Of a stretch of DNA of 64,000 nucleotides, positions 35,825-49,342 are shown piece after piece (position 1 is the stretch's first letter; the number at the start of each line of letters is the position of its first letter). The DNA is from Paragordius varius. Its lineage: Eukaryota; Nematomorpha. Where the stretch lies: positions 1,240,001 through 1,304,000 of the forward strand of contig OZ176053.1 in the NCBI GenBank assembly GCA_964247055.1, in the 5' to 3' direction. The translations under genes were made by a program, and so were the position numbers. The notes under the pieces are model-generated. The model was not told the DNA's origin. It saw only the letters and a list, made by a program, of their open reading frames with translations, and made no database searches.

Positions 35825-36271
35825 CTCTGGTCAATTGTATGTATGTAAAAAAAAATTAAAAAATAAAACGAAAATATTACATTATTACTTTATACTATAT
35901 ATATATATATTAGTCGTTATCAATCACTATATCCAAAATTAACGGTGCCAGACTCAGTCTTTTCAGTAGATTCGACTGATTCAAATCCGCTCTTCTCATC
36001 TTTCCATCAAGACAGCAATGAAATTCAAGAAAATATTGATAATCGGGATCTGTCTTTTATATCGACAATTTATCTGGACACCTTCTGGTATATTATTATA
36101 TATGAAGAATATTTTTACTTTACTGTGTAAATATTGGAGTTTTTTGAAATTTTCATTACTGGGGCTTCCCCAGTTAAAAAAGTTAGTCAATTTAGTTCAA
36201 ACGAAAAATCGAATTTTGCACATATTAGAAAGATTTTGATGTTTAAAACCAAATTACTTTTTATATATATG

Positions 36272-36562
36272 CAATAAAAACTGAAATTATACGGACAAAA
36301 TGTAAAAATATAAAGACAAATATTTTTTTCTAAAAGAAACTCATACTTTTTAAATCTTGACTTATTTCAATATAACTCATTGTTTTAATAAGGCAAAGTG
36401 TGAAACATATATATTACTATCACAATCAATTGTATATTTTTTTACAATGGTAAAATAACTTATATGGGAAACATTAAGATTCTAATAAGTATAGTTGTTT
36501 TTAGATAACTATATTTGTCTTTATATTTTACCGTTTTGTCCGTAAAATATTAATTTTCACTG
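36272..36562. mobile_element. Tc1/mariner-type MITE a (copy 2)
   Basis: Same element at the same place in the second unit, so insertion came before amplification. Confidence 0.8.
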
Positions 36563-36679
36563 TAATATAAAATTGATCATTTTCATGTAACCAAGTTTAT
36601 TTATTAAACTTAATTCGATTGTTCCGAGCTGGTCAGCTTTTTGTAACTGCTCTTTAATTTTATTTTTCCTCTAAAATAG

Positions 36680-36851
36680 AACAGAAATGATAAGCAGCCA
36701 CAATTCTGTGCGTGACATGGAAAACGAATTGAAGATAAACGAAGATGATTCATGGGCCAAATTGCGCATCGTTTTGTACAAAATGTTGGTTGATCTTATG
36801 CTTTACAATGATGTCCTAACCTATTTCCAATCCACATATCATATTTATTAA
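36680..36851 (+). CDS. possible terminal exon, unknown protein (copy 2)
   Basis: Same acceptor, frame, stop and following AATAAA as in the first unit, with no change seen. Confidence 0.35.
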
Positions 36852-36918
36852 TTTACGCGTTTATATTTGCAAGAAAATAAATATAATCTTGGGTTGATTT
36901 GCACAAATGCGGTGTATA

Positions 36919-39900
36919 TTAAGATGAAGAACCATTCAGCTGTGACGTTATTTCTTGACCCTAAATAAGGAAAAAATGTAAATTATTTCCGTAACATTGA
37001 TTATATGAGCGCAAATATACCTGCAAATTTCGATGCTTCAAACTTTGAAATTGGATAGAATTGGTAAGAGACGGTGATTTGGTTCCTCCTTTAAACATGT
37101 TCTGAATGCGATACACAAAAGTTTCTAGGACTTTCTTGAGAGGTGGAATGTGTTTGAGCAATGTTGAGTCCTTTTTCGTCTAAATAAAATAGGAATTAAA
37201 TATACTAACCTCACTAGATGTGCTTTAAATAAAATAATATCTCAGAAAATTAATATGACAATGATATTATATATGTTAGGTCTCAACGACGAATTAATAT
37301 CCTAACTTTAGATTTATTATATAACGCTTACTTTACAATGTGTGATGACCATGTGCAAATATCGTGTTATCTCTTGCATTCCCCTTATTATAGCTTGGAT
37401 TTGGGACCGTATATCATCAGCCAACTCGCCAGAGTCCTCAAAACACTGAAGAATGTAATGCAATTCCACCATCAACTTAACGTAAAAGTTTTCCACAAAT
37501 TGGCGTCCAGTGCGGAGTGTATGTAATATGTAATGCTTATCGGGAAAGTGTTTACAAATGCGTATGAGTGTGAGAAATAATTTGCACAAAACTGCCGTTG
37601 ATTGCAAAAATGTTTGAGGATATTGCAATGTTTGCGCATTCAATTGAGATGACTCCTCTGACCCTGTCTTGAGAAAAGCATTAAGATCATGGTTTGAAAC
37701 TTTAGTTTTATGTCCATAGAGATTAACTAGATTCCGTGCCAGACCGATACATTCTTTCAATAGCACGTCAAAATAAACGGGAAAGAAGTGCCTGTTAACA
37801 TAAAAAAATTTGTGGTAATTAGCGATATTCAAAAAACAAACTTTCAGGGAACATATATTTTGACAACTCAAAATTTAATATGAAAATATAAATGATTACG
37901 GAATCATGGATGGATAGATGACAATATCTTGCGAACAAGTTGCATGTTTAATAGTTTGAGAGATATTTTCTTTATTCAACGATTTATTTAACATATCTTG
38001 CATTTGAATATTGATTAATTCATCAAGCACTTCCAGGGGTTCATTCGTAACAAATTTTAACCTTAATATATTAAAAGCATATCAAAAATATTGAAATTTT
38101 TTCATGTTTAAAAAACTGACGGGTAAATATAAACTAGTTCATCGCCGAAAGAAATGACCGAATCTGAAGATGCTTTTTCAAAATTCAGCTCAGCCACTCA
38201 CCTTTATATAAAAAATCATATCATAAACACCGGATTTGTGGTGATATAAATATAGATAGAATAAAAAATTACATATATTGTTTGAATAAACTCTCAGAAT
38301 AATTAATGCCAAAATATTAAAGGTTAAAAGCGCCAAATCATACAACATAAATTTTTAACGATATTTTAGCTTGTAATCTATGTGCACATTGTTCTGGTAC
38401 CCTTTTAAATAGTGTTAAACCAAATAGCCATGGATATATATAAGTACGATAAAATAAGATTTACTTTAAAAGTTTAACCAACGAAGCTTCAAATATCGGT
38501 TTCGATCCGGTCGGAAAATAAAATTTTACGTAATTTTTTGTTTCAAATTGTTCATTAACTACTTGTTCGGTAGAGTTGATTAATTGGGTAGAATGAGAAT
38601 AAGGAATGGCGTCTTCTGTCATTTGGTTTCGCAGCAAATAATTTTGCTGCAAACTCACGTTTATAAGTGTGGAAAATGATTGTGTTGTTAAGTTTGGGTT
38701 TTCCCGATGATCTTTAAAATAACAAATTAATTATGATAAAAAACAACAATATAGACAGTAATTAATATACTACCTACCTGATAGCTCAAACAAATCATAG
38801 AGAAAAGTGAGCACACATTCAGAAAAAAGGAGAGATTTCGAATTTTGGATCAAATTGCCAAAGAATTTGTATGTCACTTCTCGCCTGAATATATATATAT
38901 ATATATAGTAAAAACTTATACCAAAACGTAAAAATATAAAGACAAATATTTTTTTTCAAAAAAAACAACCATATACTTTTAAAACCATATTTATTTACAA
39001 TCCTAAACTACATTATTGATTGTGCTACCAATTTAGATTTCCATCTTATATATTTTGCAGTTTAGAACAATCATTTATATTTAATAAAATTAAGATTAAA
39101 AAATTATGGTTGTCTTTATATTTTTACGTTTTGTCCGTATAATATCAATTTTTACTGTATATATGCACATACTTGTTCATAGAGATATCGAGTTGAGATT
39201 TATCAATACTTTTAATGCCATTCCATAAACTTTCCAATATTGATGTGTTTTCTTCAGTTAACGATAAGTGCTTGTTGATAAGTGCCATACATTTCACAAT
39301 GTTGAGATTAATGTTGTAAGTAATGATAGATTCTTCCTAAAAATTATTAAAATATTAAGATAACTTCTTGCAAAGACCCTTCAGCAAAATTAAAATTTAT
39401 AAAATAAATGGAAAATTTTTATTTTTAGTATTAGTTTTGGCTTGCAAATTAAAAAACAACTGTTTTGCAAAAAAAATTATTTTTTATAAAAGATTATATA
39501 ATTGGAAAAGCGAAATTCACTAATATATATTCCATTGTTGTAATATTAAAAATAAATCCAAATTTAAATGTTAAATAACAACTTTGTTATCCATTATTAA
39601 AAAATTCGTTTTTGATACTCAGAATTATATAATCATGGAAACCTCTGTCATTTCCGCGCCCATAGATTTCTGCAATCGCCCAATAAAATTGGCGCAAACA
39701 TTCTCCTCTGACCATTGACTTAATAGGGTTTTGCATTTTGATTGGTGGGATTCTTTGGATGAGTTTTGTATTAATTTGAGTTTTTTCTGTTCCTGACTAA
39801 GGAAAAGATTTCCCTTTGTGGCATCTTTGGGCAATGTCATTTCCAACATATGGAGATATTCATTCAAGAGATAATCGAAATGCTTACAATCCAAGTCCTA

Positions 39901-42900
39901 ACATAAATTTATATTAAACTAAAACTTTAAAAGAGTTAAATAAATAAAATATCAATCGTACCAGATCTGTTGAAAATAGTTCCTTAAACACAAAAATTTC
40001 GAAAGGGCGACTTAGTTTTCGCAAACTTTTTCGAAGTTGTTCTTTGGCAAGATTATGATTTGAGCCCTTTTTATCCAGAGAACTATCATTGTTTATTCTA
40101 CGTTATGAAATTTTTTTAAAAGTAAATGTATATTACAGGGTTCATGTTAAAAGTTAATACTTTCTCAATTTATTGTTTAATTTTTTGGACTTTAATTGTT
40201 TTCGTTTAGATTCTTTCGTATTTTCTGCATCTTTCTCATGGGTTGTAGAATTAGCATCAATTAGGTGCAAATAATTTGTAATGTTTAATAAGGGATCACT
40301 CTGGCCGTTATTTTCCTTCTCTATGGTGTGTGAATGCAAAGGAAACAGTATATAAAGTTTTAAACGCGTAAAAAATAAATGATTACTTGAGTTAACATAT
40401 TTTCCTGAGATTTTATGGCTACTTTCGCATTCTAATAATTGGAGATAATCTCTAAAAGTGTGAAACAACCCATTTTTATTACCATGATTGTTGTGATTAA
40501 AATTGTTTGTTAACGATAATTTTTTATGCGCAGGAGGCAAAGTTAAGGTGTTAAGAATTTCACAATGAACTTTTTCCAACGAATAAAAGGTAGGATAGAG
40601 TTCAAGTTGATCTGAATATTCTTACAAAAGAAATCATAGAAATATGAATCAAACTTTACAGTAAAAACCGAAATTATACGGACAAAACTTAAAAATATAA
40701 AGACAAATATTTCATTACTAAAAGACAACCATACTTTTTAAAACTTAATTTTTTTTAATAACGTCTTGTTTCAAACTATAAGTATGAGATAAAGACGTTT
40801 ATTGATAACACAACCCATTATAAAATTTGGAATTTAAAACAACCATATATATTTAAATAGTTCAAGATTTAAAAAGCATGGTTGTCTTTTAGAAAAAAAT
40901 GTTTGTCTTTATATTTTTACGTTTTGTCCGTATAATTTCAATTTTTACTGTATTTAGTAAATACCACTACACAATCTACCATTTAAATCTATAAATGTGG
41001 TAAATTATATTTGAATAAACTACCGATAGTTATATCCAAAAAAAAATTAGCCAAATCTAGGAAAGATTAGAATTATCTTAATCTTTGCTGCAAATATTTC
41101 CGTAAAATATAGTACTTTGAAGAGCATTTATGATGTATTCTTCAATTTTCATTAGAGTACCTAATCTTTCGATCAAAACTTGTTTGAGCTTTAAGTCTAT
41201 GGATAAATGACAACAACCATTAATAATCTAACGTTAAAGAAAGTGTAAAAAACCTCTCGATACCAATCGGAAGCGATTTGCAAGAAACTCAAACAACATT
41301 GAATTCGTTCCAAATTATTTTTTATTTCCTTTCTGTTTTCATTGCCAGTTTGTGAAATATCAAAAGTTGTTCCCTCCTCGTCACACAGTGTGGGTCCAAC
41401 TTTATAGGACAAATTACAATATATAAATAAATTAGGAAGCGTTAAAAAGATATAAATACCCACCATCATTCAATGTTTGCCCTTGAGATATTATTTCAAA
41501 AATATGTTGTAATTCGGTATCAGTTGATTTAAGAGACACCCCTAACCCTAAAAAGGGTAATATTACATCCAGTCGATTTGCCTTCAATGCTAAAAACACA
41601 AACAAACGAATGAAACAGGCATATATATGAATATTAAAATGCAAACAAACCATGTTTCCATATGCCACGGAATAAATAAATAGGTTCCAAATTTATAAAG
41701 GTATCTGTATGATCTTGAAAACTATTATTGCTTATATTTTTAGGTATCGGGCTAAAGTTTATGGTCATATTTGAAATATCTGGGTTAAGCAAAGGCGTTT
41801 TATTAGGTTTTTCCTTATTTTTTTCAGTCATTTCTCTCAAGGCTAACTCCAGAATCTTTCTATGACGGGGTTTCAATTCAAACAACAATAAATGGTTATT
41901 TTGAGTTTGTGATGATTGTGACATTATTAAGTATTTAGCCAATAAATTGTTGAACCATTTTAGTAAGAAAAAAGAGTTAAATTTTTCAGTTGTGGTCAGA
42001 ATGTCTAAAATAAGTATTTTGTGGATGTTTGAGAGAGAATCCGTGCCCATCAAATTGGATAAAAATCTGAAGCATTCCATAGAAGCGATGTTTTGCTTTG
42101 CATCCATTTTCTCACTTAAATAAAATAGTTTGCGTTTAAAAAATCATTTTTTAAATTTACAATTCACTATAACTAATACTTTTGAGAGAGGGAATAATCG
42201 TTAACATATAAATAAGCCGCTTGTATTAAGGCATAGAGCGTAAAACAACACGAATTTCCATAACTGTTATTGTTGCCATTTAATAAAGCCAATTTGCAAG
42301 ATTTCGTATTATTAGTTTCAGTTGGATTTAAATTTTCTGTTAGAACGATATCGTCAAAACAAAGTTGAGTTATATTAAGATTAAGGGCCTGGCCTAAAAA
42401 ATCAAATTGTCGCATAAATTGGGACAGAGGAGATAATTTTGAAAGTTTTGGTGGATGGCAAAGGCATTTAAGAAGTGTGAAGAGATGTGGATACATTGAT
42501 AGGGGTAGTTTGACAGATATATCTATAACTTTCTAGTAAAAAAAACAAAAAGAAGAAATTAGAAATATAAGAGAAGAATATCAAAAACTAACTACGAAAC
42601 CTGTCTATAATCTTGTAGTAATGAGCCATCTTCTGAAGAATCAAATAGATTGTCAATTAAATGAGTATTGAGCCTATTATTATGATCACAACAAGGTGGA
42701 ATGGTGGATGAGATTAAATGCGTTAGCAATCCAAGTAGGTGATATGTTGAATCAATGCTCTTCGTGCAAGTAATTGCCTCAAATAAGGCCAGTAAACATT
42801 TCTACGAACGGTCATTCATTAATAAAATAAATAACGTTTAAGCTAAATCGAAAAAGTAAAAACTCTAACTTGTTTGATAATATTGGCTACATCTTTAGCT

Positions 42901-44715
42901 TGCATAATGCTCACATAAAAATAGACTCCAAAGTTCCCATCGAAATTGCTAACATTTTCATTTTCCGTTTTTTCCCTGTGATGAGTCGAACTGGGTTTGC
43001 TTTTTTTACCTATAAAATTAAAAATAGTACAATTATTAATCATGCCGAATAAAAACAATATCAATCTTATAAATAGGACCTAGAATAACAATATTTAAAA
43101 ATATTTTAGGCATTATGTATAAAAAATTAATTAGTGGAGACTTACTTACTATTTAAATAGATTTGTCTGGCTAATAGTTCGGTCGAATCTAAAAATCGTT
43201 CCAAAAGATTGGGGAAAAATTGGAAAAAATCATTCCATAAAGTTGTTTTAAAGACATTTTTTCCTACTGAGTTGTTCTTTGTATTTTGTTCAGTTTGATC
43301 ACTTTGTAAAGATTTGATATTTTCAGCCGGTTTTAATCCAGCCTCCTGGGCCAACACTAAAATAAGCAAGTCCAAAATCTGTTTTCGAAAAATTAAAATT
43401 AGTCTCTTGTTAAACTCAAAAAAATATAATATAAATTACATGTAGAGACGACGAGGGAGAGCTTGTATAAATGTGAGCAACACTTTTTTGCATTATAAAG
43501 CGTCCAACATTGGTTGAAGTTTTAAACAAATTCAGAAATGTTTCTGCGATTCGGACAAAACTAAAAAAAAGTTATCATTGTAAAAGTTATTTATCAAATA
43601 AAATATTGTAAATTTAAGACAAACCATTTATTACGCATATTCAGATTTTGATCATCATTGTTTGATGCCATAATAAATATTCTTTTATTTTCGGCACACA
43701 GAGCTTGTTAAAATTGATTGTAAATTCGTTCTATTCGGTTAATTGTTTCAATTGGGATTTCAAAAGGAGTTTCATTGTTTTTGCCATCTTTAGAAGAGAG
43801 GACACTTTTGAGTGATTGATTTTTAAGATATGACAACACATATTGTGTAATCAAATTTAGGGCTAAAATGTGTTCATTCTCCGTCAAATCTAGTTGGGGA
43901 ATAATTTTGATCAAAGGAGTCAAAATCTTATTTTCTAACAAATTTTTCAATTTTTGTGTCAAATCAGATTGATGAGATTCGTTAGTTTCGATATTATTTG
44001 TTGAAGTTATTTGCGCTTCAAAAGTTGAAAGACACAAAATTAATTGTTCGACAAGATCAAGGCTATATATCTCACCCATACTTTCAAATATTAAGCTACT
44101 ATAAAGGTAATTATATACCCAATATTTTCTATAATAAGTAAAGCTGTATCATTTCTGTTTAAGATTTCGGGTAAAATTAATAAAAAATCTTTTTCTAAAA
44201 TTGGGTCCAAGTGCTGAAAATTGTCAAACAAAATCGATACAAATTTCTAGGATAAACGATATGATATAAAACTTTTTCATCATATATAACATTTGTATTT
44301 CGAATAGCATTGATTAGATTAGAATGCCGCTGTTTTGAAGCGTAAGAAATGATATACTTTAAAAGTATTGGCTGAAATTTGAAATTATCTAAAAGTATGG
44401 ATGCGATCGAATGCATAGTTTCTCTATAAATTAAAACTTAAAATACTCCTCTCCAAAAACAATCGAGTTAAACAATTTATCAAATTGAGAAGCAACAAAA
44501 GTTTCCGCTTCCTCGGCTAACTTATTGTCAGTGAAATCGTAAGTGTCCAATATTTCGATGAAATTTTCAATGTTCCCTTATATATTATATTATCCAAAAA
44601 AACCTCTAATTAAACGCGGTTCAGATAAGTCAAAATAATGTTTAAAAAACTTTTCCACAGAATTTTCCGAATAAGTACCTTTGACTGATGATGATGTTTT
44701 CGTCAATCTTACCAT
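36919..44715 (-). CDS. FANCD2: FANCD2, copy 2
   Basis: Same exon set as the first copy. Offsets are +24518 for the last five exons (12401-14193 in copy 1), +24522 for the exon at 38778-38884, +24492 for 39173-39336, and +24489 for all exons 5' of that. The exon at 38778-38884 carries R to Q and I to L changes plus two silent ones. The exon at 39173-39336 carries four silent changes plus E to K and I to M. The exon starting the 13947-14193 equivalent carries I to L. Elsewhere differences are rare. The donor after 38778 has a duplicated TACC on the plus strand, giving two GTAG donors in a row. No exon is broken. Expression and whether the first Met is right are not visible from sequence. Confidence 0.93.
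38904..39157. mobile_element. Tc1/mariner-type MITE b in FANCD2 intron (copy 2)
   Basis: Same insertion, but the left inverted end has lost about 10 bases (the ATTATACGGAC part) and the interior is shorter than in copy 1. The right end is intact. The left boundary is uncertain by about 2 bases because of the AT run. Confidence 0.8.
40659..40950. mobile_element. Tc1/mariner-type MITE c in FANCD2 intron (copy 2)
   Basis: Same element, same TA flanks, sequence unchanged as far as can be seen by eye. Confidence 0.88.
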
Positions 44716-45023
44716 AATAAATTAAACGATGTGGGATTATTTCATGTGTATTTGTGGGCTTAAAAAATTACTTATCAAGACGATCTTGACCGAATCGCCT
44801 GATTTTTCATGAATAAATAATCATAATCAAAAGAGATGGTTTAAATGAACTTGTGCGTTCCATGTGCAAAATTTTAAATATATCATATTTGTTACAGGGA
44901 TTACATTTTAGCGCATGTATATAAAATAAATTAAACTATTCCAGCAATTCCGCTGATTAAATAGTTAAAGAGAGCATATAATAAGGAATTGAGCTGACAA
45001 ATAAAAACAGAATTAATTAAAAG

Positions 45024-45827
45024 GAAAATCTAAAGACACGCCTAGGTGCCCATAAAATTGTTAGTTTCTGTAATTTGCAATTTGGAACACCAGAGTATAT
45101 ATATGGATGTATTAGTAAATCTAGGCGCCTATGATTGCAATCAGAAAAAAGTTTATATGAAAGACTGGTTGAAAACACAAATTTGAAGGCTTTAGGCCTT
45201 CTTCTCCAATGGCAACCAGGGATCGGGACGTGTGAATCAATACTACCAACCAAGATTTGTTACGTGAATCAAGTAGCGAATCGAAGGGATCTTTTACGAG
45301 GTAAATGTATTTTTTAGGTGTAATGGGATAAACTCCGCGGGAAAAGCGTACATTGCGGAATCCAGAAGCCGTGGACAGATCAAATGCCCTGGATTTGGGA
45401 CTGGACGATTGATGGAGCGACACAGGAAGAGGAACCTACTAATTACGAAGTAATCTTAATTTTTAGGTCTGGGTCGACTTTGGCACATTGGGAGGAGGGA
45501 TCTGTTGGGATTGGGCTCTTAGGAACGCCCAGATGGGGAGAAGGCAAATCGAGCCTGGAGCGGATGGATGGCAAGACGCAATAAAGGATCTCATTCGGGA
45601 TGATTGCACAACAAACTCTCATTATCCTTGTGGAGAGTTTTTGGGCGAACAGGCTCTCTAATGGGAGGAATAAATCCTCTCCTTCACAAGGGTGGGAAAA
45701 TCAGCTCTTATTATTTGGAAGGAGTTGTTTTCCTAACTTGTGTGAAGGAGGAGGATTTATTTGTCCCATTAAAGAGTCTTTTGCCCAAATACTCTCCACA
45801 AGTATAATGAGAGTTTGAGTCAGGCCC
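45024..45827. other. GC-rich island of unknown nature (copy 2)
   Basis: Same as 20535-21338, with no difference seen. Confidence 0.5.
45612..45817. mobile_element. 206-bp foldback element (copy 2)
   Basis: Same inverted arms and loop as at 21123-21328. Confidence 0.75.
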
Positions 45828-45893
45828 CTAAGTCCAAAATTTTAATTTGAGCACTCTTACTCCCGGACGCTCAAAAAAAAATTTTGGACTTAG
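45828..45893. repeat. 66-bp perfect-stem hairpin (copy 2)
   Basis: Same arms and loop as at 21339-21404. Confidence 0.8.
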
Positions 45894-45894
45894 A

Positions 45895-46010
45895 ATATTT
45901 TTTAATTTTTTTTTCGCCCTTGGGGGGGGGGGGGGGGGGTTATATATATTTATTGATATTTTTTAATTTTTTTTTCGCCCTTGGGGGAAGGGGGGGGGGT
46001 TATATATATT
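45895..46010. repeat. 60-bp duplication with poly-G tracts (copy 2)
   Basis: Same two units, with the first tract G18 (45922-45939), one longer than in copy 1; the second is G5-AA-G10. Confidence 0.85.
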
Positions 46011-46479
46011 TTCAATAAAAAACATATTTAGACAACATTTATTGAATAATTTATATAAAAAATATTAATTTTCGTGATATATTTATTCTTGTCTGGTTAG
46101 GTTATTCTTATTTTTCTGTCCATTTGTTGTTTATAAATTATCAAAATGATTCTTGATTTCTGTCGATTGGTTGTATTTGTTTATAGAATATCGTAACTAA
46201 TGTTTGATCGTATTTTCTGAACTATAAAATATTAATAGATAAAATTTAATGTAATGAATACAAATAATTATTAAAATTTTTAAGATATTTTAGCATTTTG
46301 TTAAGAATAGCGATTATATTAATCAGCTGTTTTTGCTTGTTTTTAGCCTGATTGTGGTTCAAGTAAATCTTTATAAACCTAATTAATATTATATAAATAA
46401 TTACAAGTAATAATAGCGCGCTTTTATCCTTATAAATGACAAATATATTAGATGTTTCAAATTTTATAAACAAATTTTT

Positions 46480-49342
46480 GTGGTTTTAATAAAATCAAGC
46501 CTTTTTATAATAAAAAAGATATGTGGGTGTCGGTTGAGGGCTTTTAAGTAAAATTTAACTTTATAATCAAAATGATATTTTTGAGAGAGCGGTTTTTAAT
46601 ACTAATTTAAATGATTTGTATCAAAGTATAGGAGTTTTTTAATAAAATTTAGCGGTTCTTAAAAAGATATCTGATTTTGTCATAAATTGGTGGTTCTTTA
46701 ATAAATTTTAGTGGTTTTTTCAAGAAAACTGCTTTTTTCAAATAAACCTTCACGATTTTTAACCAAAAATAGTGTTTTTTAAATAAAATAGCTATTAAAA
46801 AAATCTGGTGGTTTTTTAATCATTTGGCTGATTTTAAAAAAATATATTAAAAAATCTTGTTTAGTTTTTTATGAGAATATAGTAATAGTATTTTGGATAA
46901 GTATATATTCTCTAAACTAAAACAATTACATTATTTATGTAATTTCAAGATTATCAAAATTTTCTTATTAAATGTACTATTTTTGAAATATTTTAAATAA
47001 GACCTAAACCAAAATATTTAAAGTTTAAAGATATCAGACGTTTTTATCCAAATTGTGGTTTTTAAAAAGAAAATTTTATGGTTTTAGGAAATTTAATTTT
47101 TTATGTTGCAAACTCAAAAACCCAAACAACCCATATATAAATTAATATAAAGAAATGCATGAGTCTCGGCCTGCTTCGCAGACCGAGGAAGTCCTGCGGA
47201 CTTCTTTAAGATAATGAACCAACTCCAATCCCTCACCCTAACCCTAGCCCACAATCTCGAAACCCTTAAAGTTTAAACCAAAATTGATATAAATTTTACT
47301 CAAAACGGTAACAAAAACAGCTGAAAACGAATAATTACATAATATATTATGCTATATAGAACACACTGAAAATAAAAGAAAAATTGGATTAAATTGCGAA
47401 TTTTATTAAGAAAAATTAATATTTAGTGTTGTAAAAATCGAGCGGTTTTTAAATGGAAATAAAAAATTTAAAAAAACAAACTTAGCTCTTTTTAAAATAA
47501 AATTAGGTGTTTTTATATATGATTAGTTGTTTTTCAGAAATAAACCTTAGATTTTAGCGGTTTTAAAGTATGACTCAACAGTTTTTTAATATTTAGCTGT
47601 TTTTTAAAAATCGGATTTTAAAAAGGTTAAGTATCTTAGAATTTAGCGATTTTTAATAAAAAAAATTTATCGGTTTCGTAAAAAACTTAACAGTTTTTTA
47701 ACAAAAAAATAGGGTTTTTTAAATAAATATTAGCTGTTTAATAAGCATATTTCAAGGTTAATCAAAGTTACCCTTTAATAAAAAATAGGTTTTATATATA
47801 AAAATCAATTTAGCAGTTTTCGTAAAATTTAGAGGTTTTATGATAGCTATTTGCAGTTTTAGAAATATTTAGCTAGGTTTCAATAATGATTAGCTATTTT
47901 TAAAAAACTCTTATTATTTAGCGGTTTTAAATAATGATTTAACGGTTTTTAAAAATAAATTAGCGGTTTTATAAAGAATTGTGGATTTTAATAATTATTG
48001 GTGGTTAAATTTAGTGGTTTTTCAATATATAATATTTTGTTAAAAAACCTCAGCAGTTTTTTTGATAAAAATTTAGTATTTCTTAGATTTGCGGTTGTTT
48101 AAAAGTTTAACGATTTTTAATAAAAAAAAAATTTATGATAAATAAAAGAATAATAAAATTTAGCGGTTTTTATGAGAAAAATATGTATTGATATATATTA
48201 GCGGTTTATAAAAGGTATTTAGAGGTTTATATATCAATGTTACAATTGGCGTTTTAAAAGAAATATATCCTGTATTTATGTTGGTGGTTTTTCAATAAAA
48301 TTTAGTGGTTCCAATAATTTTTAATGGGTTTTTTAAATTCAAATAATCCTCTTTTTTAATATTGTGGTTTTTAGAAAGTTTTACCAATTTTTATCTAATA
48401 ATTTGTTTATTATTTGATGTTAAATCAAATAAATGAATAAAATAAAAAATAATTGATTTATTCATCACAGTTGTTCCTTTTAAAATACAAACAACAGTCA
48501 ATAAAGCCACCTGTTTTTACTTAGTCAGCCGTTTAGAATCAAGTGTTTATAATTAATACAGCCATCAAAGTTATTCTTATTTAAATGATGAAGACAGCTG
48601 TTTTAGTATATTTAATTAGATTGTTAAATCAACCGTTTTTTTTTTCAAAAGCATGCGATTAATAAACAGATTAATAAAACCAATGATTTAATATAACAGC
48701 TGATTAATTAAAAATCTGATTAACTAAATAGACTGATCTATTAAAAAAACTTATTAAATAAACATGTGGTTAGTAAAAACAATGATTAATAAAAAATTAT
48801 AAAAGAACCTTAATATGAACACTTGGGGTTTCAAAAACCGATTAATAAAATACAAATAATAATTACCAAATTTCAAAATAATCGATTTTCCTGATCAGAT
48901 TTTGGGCAAATAACTGAGGCAACCAACAAATTCTAAATTAAAAAAATGAAAATATACATATTAAAATAAATTTTTTTAAAAAAGGCCAATAATGTAATTT
49001 ATAAATAAAGGATTAATTTTAACTCTTTTGCAGAAAATGTTAGCAGATTTCAAAGAGTTGTTTTAAAAGAATATTAGCAGTTTAAAAAAAAATTTACTAG
49101 TTTTACAAGAATTTACCTGTTTTAAAAAAAATTTAGCGCTGTTGTAGATTTTAAAAAAAAATCTAAAAAGTTTTGTGGTTCTTTTAAATTATCCTTATTA
49201 TTTTTTGAAAGTAATCGTTGTTCATATAATAAATAAATTAATAGGAGAAAATAATTGATTACAATGGAGACAGCTGTTTTAATTAAAAATGATTTGTGTA
49301 TGTCAACCGCCTTTTCTAAAACAAGTAATTTAAAATAACAGA
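46480..49342. repeat. degenerate GCGGTTTTT satellite across the copy 2-3 junction
   Basis: No gene. Same content as 21990-24852, essentially identical, including the inverted double-hairpin element at 47161-47267. Confidence 0.7.
47161..47267 (-). repeat. double-hairpin dispersed element, member 4, inverted (copy 2)
   Basis: Same as 22671-22777. Confidence 0.8.

Larger units (their letters stand above)
23533..48022. repeat. 24-kb tandem unit, copy 2
   Basis: This is the only copy seen whole between two others and is 24490 bp long. It joins copies 1 and 3 without any spacer, so the array is head to tail. It differs from copy 3 by about 585 bp of extra 20-bp minisatellite, an extra TATT at about 31952, and rearranged single units in the 17-bp array. 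Confidence 0.97.
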
